A stretch of DNA of 64,000 bases from Manduca sexta (Eukaryota > Arthropoda > Insecta > Lepidoptera > Sphingidae): the NCBI RefSeq assembly GCF_014839805.1, contig NC_051134.1, forward strand, positions 10,509,170 to 10,573,169, written 5' to 3'. The translations under genes and the position numbers were made by a program. This document shows positions 25,001 through 37,000 of the stretch, piece after piece. Every line of letters begins with the position of its first letter. The first letter of the stretch is position 1. Below the pieces are notes generated by a model, which saw only the letters and a list, made by a program, of their open reading frames with translations, made no database searches and was not told the DNA's origin.

Positions 25001-28000
25001 TCACCACAGCGGACCTATTTCTTGTTCATTGACTCAGAAACACGGAGTAAAGTTCGCACACTCGTTATCTGCACTCGCTAGGGGCCGTCAATCAGTTATA
25101 CACTAACACTTATTGGTACGAATACAAATAATTCACAATAAATGTGATCTGTTGGGTATAGGGAATTGGTATCGTGATCAGCTTAGACTCTTTTATTGTT
25201 GTCTCATCCTATCCTAGACATAATATAGGTATCAGGACCGTAGCTAGACTTGAATTTAAGGTAGGGCAGCTGTGATTACAGCTAGGGCGAAAGTAAAAAT
25301 GTTACTAGATCTGAGCTGGTCAATCGATTTTTGGCTTTCTTGACTTTTGATCGTGAATTAGTCAGGTTAATACTTACGTAGTTATTAGGGTAATATACAG
25401 ATTGTAACAAAATACCCTTAAATCTCGAATGGTTATTCCACCTATCAATACGAATAACTCTTGCTATGGAACCAACTTCCAAATCGTGAAATAAAAAACC
25501 TGCTGCTCCATATATTTTGATTGAGTAGTTATTTATAATTAAGTTGATTATTAAGGTAGGGCATTAGTATTTTAAGGTAGGGCAATGCCCAACAATGCCT
25601 CCCCCTAGCTACGGCCCTGATAGGTATACACTATACACTGTCCAACCTTTCGCAGCATACTGGTATCTCATATATGGGAGTGCGCTTGGGTAGGTATCGC
25701 ATTGTCTATTTCTGCCGCCAAGTAACAGTGTGTAGTCACTGTCGTGTTTCGATATGAAGAATATTTTAGTTAGTGTAACTACTGGACATAATAACCCTTA
25801 ACATCTCATGTCTCAAGATTTTATTTTTATTTATTTATTTATTTATACATATATTATAACCATAACAGTTGATACTAATGCGATGTTATACAGATTTAAT
25901 CTTAACAATTTATTTCAATACATCTATGAGCCATTTCAGTGAATTCTGACAGGTTACAAGATAAAGATGGCGAGTGCAGTGGAATACCAATACAATACCT
26001 TGTAATTCAAGGTATTGGATGGTGTTTCTACTGTATGTATGGGCGGTCGTATTGCTTACAATCGGACGAACAGCGAGCTCGGCTCAACATTGAAAGCAAT
26101 AAAAATCATGATGATTTCTTTTTAACTATCCAGAAAACCTAAGCCAGTTTCCTCTCGTGGTATTTCTATCCTTATAAAGGAAGTTAAAAATAAAACCGTT
26201 GATGAAAAATGTGACAGTCATAAATTAGGTTCATTACATCTTACAGATTTCGTCATACACAATGATTCGTATAATTGAATTTATGATCAACATATTCCAG
26301 TATCGTTTATAAAAAAGTATAATATTACGATATATCATACGTGATTCGAAAAAGCTGCATGTTTGAGTGGATCAGAGTAGTGGATTGTTATGAAAACGTG
26401 CTAGACGAAAATAATGATGCAGAAAATTTATTGGAAGCAGAACGTAAAGATTGGCATCAAGGAGTTTAACGAAGTGATTTAGTTCTAGATGTTTACACGT
26501 TTAAAAATAATTTTCGTTTATTTTTTTTATTTATTATTAGTTATTAAATTAGATGATGCTTTTTATTTTACTACAGTTAAATTGAGGAGTTTAACGAAGT
26601 TATTTAGTTCTAGACTTTTACACGTTTTAATATATTTTTCGATTTTTTTTAAATTCATTTAAATTAGATGCCTTTTATTTTACTATAAGTTAAATTAACG
26701 TTGCCTATGTCTGATATAAATATAAACGTTAGATAGTAAGGTTATATAATTGTTTATTAAAATAGAAATGTTTATGTTAGTGTTATTCCTTATCAATAAT
26801 TAATAAATGATAGTAAATTCTACACATAATCTTTATTATGCCTTAAAAGAGATCTTTTACGTAGTATTTAAATAGAGATTTTCTATTGATAATATAGATT
26901 GCATTAAAAATAATTTTAAACATTATTATATAATATCAAAATTTTGGGAAATCGTTCCTTAAACTAAATCTATTGGGCTATAACCAGGCATTTTGTCAAC
27001 CTGGTTGAGAAATCAAGATAGCCTAGATGTAGGATATGATTATAATTTTTTTATATAATGTTGGTTATATATAGTCGCTGTCATATCAAAATGTCGTATA
27101 TTTAAATAACACAAAAATATTTTTATAGTATTATGCAAAAGTTATGTTTTTCCAGAAAGGGATTCATTTTACTGTGTATATTCAACCATAATTATTAAAA
27201 ACAGATTGTAAACATAATATGACCATATATATTTTTTAATCGACTTCAAAAAGGGAGGAGGTTATTATATTAACACGGCAAAAAAATTTTTTTTTTTGGT
27301 TTTGAGTGGTTTTTGGAAGCGGTTTATTTTATAAAAACCAAAAATATGACAAATTGATATGCCAGCGATATTATTACGTATTATGAATACTTACTCTAAA
27401 AATAACAACATTGAATGTAACGAAGTAGACAATAATATTAGAAATACCCTAATGTCCAACAAGGACGTATTAGAAGGAATTTAACACAAACAACACTAAC
27501 AATACGATTATGAACGCTTGTCCACACAGCTATTTGTCAAGGTAGAGATTAACGACGGAACACGTGTCGCGAAATATACAGGTTCAATAACCACAAATAG
27601 AAACCTCATATGGTTTTTATTAGACTGAGAATAGTATTTCACTATGTTTCATTTTGTGAAATTTTGAAGTTATACTTCTTTTGACGTGTTAGGGAAAATA
27701 ATGAGAGTAAATTTGAACCACACCATGAAATTAGCTAATCATTAGTTAAATTATTATATTATTATTTAGTATGTAATAAGTGTACAAATAAATTAATAAA
27801 ATAAATGTATTAAAGATGATACTAAAATTAAATGAAAATATACGATACAACAAAACATTTGGACTGAATTTTCGTTAATATAATTCTCTCCTAATGAATA
27901 AAAAGGCATCGGAATATAAGGCCGTAGCCGACCTTTTTCACTCATTGCATTTAGCCACGAAACATTCTGCTTCCGTATCAGGAAAACCCTCAAAGATTTA

Positions 28001-31000
28001 TTGTCTGTGGAAAGAAATCTATGTTCCGGTGTAATCCGCGTAGTATTTTTAAGATAAATCTTGAGCCTTATTAATTTATTATCAAGGTCCTTGTTTTCTA
28101 ATAGGTATTTCATAAATTATACCTCTTTTTTTAAGTTACTTTTTTTACGTTTTATTCATATCTTTAAAAAAAGCAATGCGTATAAAAATATAAAAAAATA
28201 ATCACTTCCGCGAAAGCCTAGTTGGTGGTGGAACATACTGCCGAGACGAATGTCGGCAGGTTCGAAACCTAAGGGCGTACACCTCCGACTTTTCTAAAAT
28301 TATGTGTATATTCTTTCTGAATTAATGCGTGCTTTAACGATGAAGGAAAACATCGTGAGGAAACCTGCATATCTGAAAAGTTCTCCATAGGAATTTCTAG
28401 GGTATGTGAAGTCTACCAATCCGCACTAGGCTAGCGTGGTGGACTAAGGCCTAATCCCTCTCAGTAATAGAGGAGGCCCATGCCCAATAGCGGGACAGTA
28501 TATAATACAGGGCTGATATTATTATCTATACTATTATATAAAGCTGAAGAGTTTGTTTGTTTGTTTGTTTGTTTGTTTGAACGCGCTAATCTCAGGAACT
28601 ACCGGTCCAAACTGAAAAATTCTTTTTGCGTTGGATAGCCCTATGTTCGTGGAGTGCTATAGGCTATATATCATCACGCTATACCCAATAGGAGCGGAGC
28701 AGTAATGCCTAATCTCAGGAACTACCGGTCCGAACTGAAAAATTCTTTTTGCGTTGGATAGTCCTTTGTTCTTGCAGTGCTATAGGCTATATATCATCAC
28801 GCTATACCCAATAGGAGCGGAGCAGTAATGACTAATCTCAGGAACTACCGATCCAAACTGAAAAATTATTTTTGCGTTGGATAGCCTTTTGTTCGTGGAG
28901 TGCTATAGGCTATATATCATTACGCTATACCCAATAGGAGCAAAGCAGTAATGGCTAATATCAGGTACTAATGGTTCGAACTAAAAAAATCATTTTGTAT
29001 TGGATAGCCCTTTGTTCGTGAAGTGCTATAGGCTATATATCATCACGCTATGACCAACAGGAGCAGAGCAGTAATGGCTAATCTCAGAAACTAGGAGTTT
29101 GAACTGAATAATTCTTTTTGTGTTGGATAGCCCTTTGTTCCTGGAATGCTATAGGCTATATATATCATCACGTTATGCCTAATAGGAGCGGAGCAGTAAT
29201 CGCTAATCTCAGGAACTACCGGTTCGAACTGAAAAAATATTTTTGTGTTAGATAGCCCTTTGTTCCTGCAGTGCTATAGGTTATATATCGTCACGCTATG
29301 ACCAATAGGAGCGGAGCAGTAATGAAACATGATGCAAAAACGGGGACAATTTATTAGTTTTGAGAGCTTCTGTTGGGTGCGCTGCGTAAACGGTTAAAGT
29401 TATGCAACAATAATGACGGGATTGTTTCTCTCAAAAAGTTCTACAAAAATATATCATAAGACAAAGTCCCCCGCTGCATCGGTCTGCCCGAACGTGTTAA
29501 ACTCAAAAACTACCCAACGTATTAGGATAAAATTTGGTACGGAGACAGTTTGAGACCCTGGGAAGAACATAGGCTGCCGGGAAAATATATAGCGTGACTT
29601 TTATAACGGAAAACTTTAGCCCGAAAAACTTTATAACGCGGGCGGAGCCGCGGGCAAAAGCTAGTATTATTATAATTGCTTCCGATAGCTGGAAGCTCAA
29701 GACCCAAGCCAAGAGCGGTTAGGGATTCTAAGTGAGAAATCTCCTCACAATGCGTGCCATTAAAAATAATATTACTGCCACCTTATTCATTTTTTTCTGC
29801 TTTTTACAGTTTTTGCGTAATTTTTACTTCGATTGATTTATTTTTTTACAAATTGATAATATAGTTTACCGTCGCATGATCTATATATATCTATTGTGAG
29901 TTTGCTTCTAAAAGCTGGCCATGGATCCAAGATCGTCTGTTTTGATTGGCAGCAGTGATCACTTACCGCTGGGTGAACAGATCATATGATAACTTCCTAA
30001 CATACCATAATTATGTTTTTACTAGCTGACCCGACAGACGTTGTCCCGTCTTAACTATGAATTTGCAGCGCGCATTTTGTCAATCGCTGACAGTTATTTC
30101 AAGCAATGTTTTGACAGTTATATAAAATTAATATTTTTGTTAAGTTTTCTTAAATTTTCTGATTTTCCGCGCAATTTTTAAAATTTTTTCTTTCATAAGA
30201 ACCTTCTCCTGACAATAACAAACACAACAAAAAAAAATTATGAAATCGGTACAGCCGTTCACGCGTGATGGCGTACCCAAGAGAATAGGGATTCATTTTT
30301 ATATATGTATATAGATTATACAGTGTTATATAACTCCAGAAAAAACGAGAATACAGAAAAAGGGCTTATTTTTTCTAAAATCCGATATTCGTGAAGACGT
30401 GGCAAATTGATTTATGTTTCAGATATGTCGTAAAGGAAACATATTAGAAAAAGATAGGACGGATTGTGGCTTCAATAATTCAAGACACAATATCTGGATT
30501 GTTAGAAAATCTTTCGCTTAAAATAAGAAATAATAATTGTATTTTAAATTAAAATTACTGTCTATAATTCCTTTTTGGTATATACATAATATTTTTAGCG
30601 TCCTGGAGTTTATGGAGTTTAAAATTCTTGTATTTAGACGCAATTACCTATCAAGCAAGTGTCATAGTACTCTAATTAGTTTGTAAAAGTAGTAACAGCG
30701 CCAGATTGTTTTTTATACGTTCATGGCCACTTGACCTATTACACCTGTAAGTAAGTAGTAAGTACAGTGGAGTCCAAAAGAATGTCGCGATCAGTAGTTT
30801 TCGAGTGTATCGCGTTCAGACAGGCAGACAGATGCGGCGAGGAATTTTATTTTATAATATATTTTTTAGATTTTTTTAATAGGAATAATTCCTTGGGTGT
30901 CACTAGCAAATATAGCCTATTTAATTTATATTTATAATAAATTTAAATTACAATTATCTTCGTCCAAAAAAATAATAATTTCCAACTCATGTTTTCGATC

Positions 31001-34000
31001 GGGCTTCATGCTACGTAAGACATTGAAGCGGTATAATAAGATTTATTAATGTATTATACATTATCTAATTACGTAATACTAATTACACGATTATGGGTAT
31101 CGGTTTCCTTCCGATCGAGTAGAACAATTGTGTTCACGAAGCGTGTATCCATATTACTTCTATTGTGTGAACGTGTTTAATTAATTACTAACGTTTGCTC
31201 GCAGATCTACCCGCGTGGAATACAATGCCATTTGTATTATAGAAGAGAGTCGTCCATGAGCTAACTTTGTCTTTCTGTGTGACAAATATCTAAATAAACT
31301 AATATTTTTGTTAAATAGTACAATTACCTACATTATCATCTAACAAAGCTTCCAATAGGTCTGGAAATCTTTGGGAGAGGCCCATGTTCAGCAGTGTACA
31401 TCCTGTGGCTGATGATGATGATGATGATGATTGGTTAGTAATATTTTGAATTTAACGTATAATAACACCGGAATATATATTTTTTAAATATATAGAAGCA
31501 GATGTAAAACGACCGATAGTACCTACCGATACATCCTTCCTGTCTCATACAATAGTCCTACTTAAGATTAATGTCACAATATTCAATTTGTAAAGGTTAA
31601 ACCCAAATTGTTAGTGGGGTTCCTTAACCCACTATTAGGCACTACTGTTCTGCGTCTCAATCTATCGACCGATTTCCAATAAGCAATCTCAATCTTAATC
31701 TTCGGTCTAATCCGGAGAATACACCAATGACAATAAATAAGCAATTTGAAGGCATAAAAAGAATATTTTCATAGGTTCATTTTCGCAATGGATAATAAAA
31801 GCGATTAGGATTATAAAAAATATCAAATTAAATTCTTTATTCATCACTTAGGCGATCGCAGTTGCGCTTATGATAAGTCAAGATACATGAGAATAGGTAT
31901 TTAATTATTACCCAAATTAAGTCGCTTATATAACAGACATTTTATTCTTTATAAAAATCGGCACTCATGTATTTTGGTATCATGTATTGACATTTACAGC
32001 CGCTCAATACCTGAAAAGATCCATATCTAAAAATAGTGGAGAGCTTGAAAAAAAATTTCGTGCTCACAATGAGGTCGTCTCAAGTAGTCACTTAACGTGA
32101 AATTGGGCAGCCGGGACCCTTCGCAAACACTCCACCGGGCCGGGCTGACAATGTTCTTTTAACCAGGGTATTTGCTGCCGCTCTGGATTGCTTCCCAGAA
32201 ATCTTATTGCTTCCATTTTCATGTATTGTGAAGCGGGGTTTAGATTTATAAAACTTGCAGTTATATTCCGCAAGCAATTTTAGGTGTACACAGACGCAGG
32301 CCATCTTCTGTATATTTGACGCTTGGATTCATTTGTGTATAGAATTATTTAAATATTACATTACCAGAACGTGGAATGGAATATAATTTGCGGAAAGTGG
32401 GTGCTCCAGTTACGTTTCTAGCTGCCCTTTCTGAGATACAAGGCGTATGTATGATGCATCTGAAAGTTCTTGCGCAATAAATTACTGCAAGACCTGGTAA
32501 ATCTTAACTTAGTTTAAGGAATAAAGACTCGTATTTAGTGAAAATGCTAGTGTTGGGGAAATATGAGAAGCTTTGGAATTTCATATAGAGATCTATGAAA
32601 ATTATAAAGGCAAGTGGATTATCTGACGTAAATGACCTTTATCGGCCAGAAGTACCTATGTCACGGCGAACCTTTAATGCATAACTTGCCATTATTTATA
32701 AAAAAGGGCCTGTAACGTGCCATCTAAAGCCCCTTTTTAGGGATTTTTATGGTCCGACTATGTCTATCTGTTTTTTAATATGGCTAGGCAAAGTGATGTC
32801 ACTCCACCTGGTATAAACTATTAAGCAAAGTGAAGCCCAAGGAAAGATACATATACAATTTAGTGCCCGAATTATTTTGTCACGTGCTACCACTAGCAAG
32901 CGTGCTATTGATTCGCCATCCCTTATCTAGGGTGTCAGTTAATAATAGAGAAAATAATGTTTTGATTGATATTTGAGGCAATTTTACTGACCCGGCAATA
33001 TGCTGTTCATTTATATACAATCATAATTAAAATATATTTAAGAAACACCTTAATCGACATTCGAGAACATTCCAACTGTCATGATCCTTATACTTCTGTA
33101 ACCAAAATAATATAAATGCGTAAATCTATATAAAAAGGATGACGTCATTAGGTATAAATCCTTCTTAAAATATATCCTATATAAACAAAACGCTGAATAC
33201 GATGTCAACGCAGCTGCTATTGAAACCACAACACCGCAATCCAAAACAACAGATGCGTTTGACATCAGTTCACATTGTTTTTGTCTTCAGTTCGATAATT
33301 TAGCGTAGCCAAACAACAAAATAAATCATGGTTTTAACAACGATGATCAATAGCGCTCAAGTCAAATGTAAATTGTCAAGAATACCATTTTTTTTTATTG
33401 CCTTAGTAGGCAAACAAGGGAGCCGTCCGCCTGATGGTAAGCAGCATCTGTCGCCCATGGACTAAAGCAATGCCAGAAGAATAACCAAGCAATTACCTAC
33501 TGGATATATCGGCTGATTATAAAATATTATTCACGGTCCTTAATTTTTGCTACGAATATTTCTAATAGTGTTATAATGACGTAAATAATTATTATACTAA
33601 TTAACTTTACACTTCATTAGAAATATTATTTTTTCTATATCTAAAATAAATTCAACTGTTTGAAGTTTATTTTACTAAAGAGAAACGATTGATAAAATAA
33701 CAAAAGTTTAAATACGATTTAAAATTTGAATTCGTTCAGCTCGTTTTGTGGCTGACTGTACAACAACTGATTGTTTACACGGTAAGACGCGAAGGCCCTA
33801 CGGGCAGTAATTAGATATAGCATTGCGGTACCCCGGAGCAACTACCTATATATTAAAGAAGTCTGGTCTCGGCAAATAAGAGGAGATTGACAAGGTAGTG
33901 TACGCTATAACCTCTCATAATCCTTGTATAGTAACAGATGATGTATGTAACAATACTGCTAAACTTACCAGTGATGTTCAGCACGACCCTTTCTCCATGC

Positions 34001-37000
34001 GTGGCGACAATCCTCCACTCGCAGCGCTCAGGAGTGGCTGGCACAGGCTCCGTCCCCCATCCCGGGGAGTTGAACCAACCAGAATTACCGAGAAGAGTTC
34101 TACCGCATTCTGTTTTTAAATTTAACATTATTATTTAATTTGAAGCATGCTGTTCTTGAACTAGGGATGTGAGAAATTGATTTTGAATTGTAATTATTAA
34201 AGTATGAGTAACAGATACTTAAATTGTCTTCCAATTTTGGTATCCCATATAATATTGTGATAAACACTCGTGTTTGGAAACTAAAAATAAAACATTTGCA
34301 CATCATCTCTAAGGAACGGAAATTAGTAGATCGACCTCACAGAGTTCTATTTATATTTGATCTGCAAATATTTGTTTTATTCGTGGGTGTTGTGAAAGCA
34401 AAAGGCTCTCGCAGTTCTTTATGTTCACTATATAGTCTATTCTAGTAATAGACTACTTGTATTTTACGAGTAAAAAACTTAAACTAAGTTAGGCACCGCG
34501 CAGACGCTGGAACATTGTTCCCTAGGAACACAAATAGCAGCTGCTTCGCCAAATTTAAAAATCAGTTTAGAAGTATTGCTTCTGTACAATGAACGGTATC
34601 TGCGCGGTGCCTTATCTTCTCAGTGTATATCGACTAAAACTTACTTGCGCATTTGTAAAGAAGATTAGTCTGTGCTATATCGCTGGCACTGAGCCTCACC
34701 CGCTGTCCAATCTCCGGTCGTTTCTTCCCATGAACTTCTAGAGGCAGTATGGTGTCCAAATAAGTTCCTTTGCTAAACGTATTCCTTGCGTAATGCATTA
34801 TGGAATCGTAGTCATACGTCTGTCCTAAAGAGTTCACTTCTTCTTCTGTTAGCTTGTTGAAGTTGTATTCTTGTCCTGGAATTAAAGGTTAAAATGTTAT
34901 TTACATGCTATACCTGCTTTATATAACGGAAAGTAAAGTTCAATTCAAATATGTCCTTCGACAGTCCAGAATGATGCTGTTCTACTTTACTAGAAAGTAG
35001 ACCAGTTAATTCCAGAATGGAACACACTAGGACGAACTGCTGTATTCGATTTTGACCAGATATGTATTTGATTAATCCAGAATATTTTCCCATTAATACC
35101 TCTATTCGGACCCTTCGGTTCTAGTGACGGGAACATAAAGGTGACAAAGACAAATAAAATGTTGTCAATATTTTATACTCATGTTATCTTTTTAAATATA
35201 TATTTAAAGTCACCACCGCAAGATTCAGACATCTAAATACATATAACTCAAATGTGACTGACTGACATAGTGATCTATCAACGCACAGCCCAAACCACTG
35301 GACGGATCGGGCTGAAATTTGGCATGCAGGTAGATGTTATGACGTAGGCAACCGCTAAGAAAGGATTTTGATTAATTCTACCCCCAAAGGGATAAAATAG
35401 GGGATGAAAGTTTGTATGAAACTTTGTCAATTTTAAACCGATTGGGCTGAGACTTTGCATGCATAAAGCTACTATGACGTAGGCATCCCCTAAGAACGGA
35501 TTTTGATAAATTCTACCCCTAAAGGGTAAAATATGGGATGAAAGTTTGTATAAATCTTCTTAGATTTACGACTGATTGAACTGAAATTAAAGATTGGAAC
35601 TACTATGGTGAAGACGTTCGCTTAAATAGGATTTTGATAAATTCAACCCCCATGGGGATAAAATTAGTTTGAACCTATTAGTACTGGGAAAATATGTAGC
35701 AAGACTTTTATCATACAGTGGACTTTTATCCCGGAAAACTCCTTCACGCGGGCGAAACCGCGAGCAAAAGCTAGTAAACTTATATATTTTTAATTAAAAT
35801 AACTTTTCAAAGATGCTCCGACATTTCGAGAGCTTTTTATCTCGACATCAGTGAATGCCTTTTTAAACTCATACTCAAGCCTCTTTCGTGCATTCATTAA
35901 ATTGAGTTTATGTTTTAGCCTTTTATTTCAGTGTATACTGACGTTTCTTTGCGCGGCACAATTATGAGCTAAGTAAAGATAGGTAATTAAAATATAATAA
36001 TAATAATAATAACAGCCCTGTATTATATACTTGCCCACTGCTGAGCACGAGCCTCCTCTACTACTGAGAGGGATTAGGCCTTAGTCCACCACGCTGGCCT
36101 AGTGCGGATTGGTAGACTTCACACACCTTCGAAATTCCTATACAGAACTTCTCAGATGTGCAGGTTTCCTCACGATGTTTTCCTTCACCGTTAAAGCGAA
36201 CGATAAATTCACAAAGAATACACACATGATTTTTTAGAAAAGTCAGAGGTGTGTGCCCTTGGGATTTGAACCTGCGGACATTCGTCTCGGCAGTCCGTTC
36301 CACACCCAACTAGGCTATCGCCGCTTATTAAAATAATGTATTTTATTAATAAAAATATTTATTAACCCTAAATATCTTTAATAATTATCATTATATAATA
36401 GAATAAATATTAGTAAAGTATTTTTTATATTTATATTTTCAACTCCTTCATTAAATTATTTCATGAAAAATAAAAATATACTTAGACTAGGAGTTAAGTA
36501 CTTTGCGATTATCAAGTTTTTTTTGTTACGCATACAAAAATGCCAGGTAGTAATTAAAAAAATACCGCCAATATCAATAAACGATCCTAATCGCTTTTTT
36601 TGATCTATATCAAAATTGAACAAATTAAAACAAACTTTTTTTTACATGCTTACATATGATTTACTTTCTCGAATGAATCAATTAATGTTTCATTCATCGG
36701 TGTTTTGATATTCAGTTTGTATCAAATAACACAGTTTCTTATTTGGTGAAATGACTTATTCCTGCGAGCGTACTCCATTAACCAAGCACTACTGTATGAA
36801 TTCAGTGCAAACATTGTTAGTTATAATTATAATTAATTTTGCAAGTCCGAGCCAAACACATTAGCGTCGGAAACTCATTAAGATAAGTGCACGTTTGTAG
36901 CATAATATTATTTGTTAGAAATAGGAAGTTATTTCTTTATCACACAATAGTACCTTGGAGAATATACTGATATGTTGATTTATAAATTATACTATTATAC

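Larger units (their letters stand above)
18912..33968 (-). other. 15 kb tolloid intron splitting CUB1
   Basis: The acceptor TAG and donor GTAAG are both consensus, and the split codon joins the two CUB1 halves in frame. Contents that I can delimit are a long-TIR MITE (20264-20428), SINE1 copies (21690-21995 and 28207-28524), Helitrons (23103-23942, 28525-29664, 30022-30315), a SINE2 copy (24548-24800), a hAT MITE (25233-25619), a SINE3 copy (25670-26075) and LINE tails. A run of possible binding sites lies at 19760-19900. All open frames here are short; none reads as a gene. Confidence 0.7.

Noticed and set aside
36061..36309. 82-residue open frame
   Set aside because: It lies wholly within a reverse SINE1 copy.
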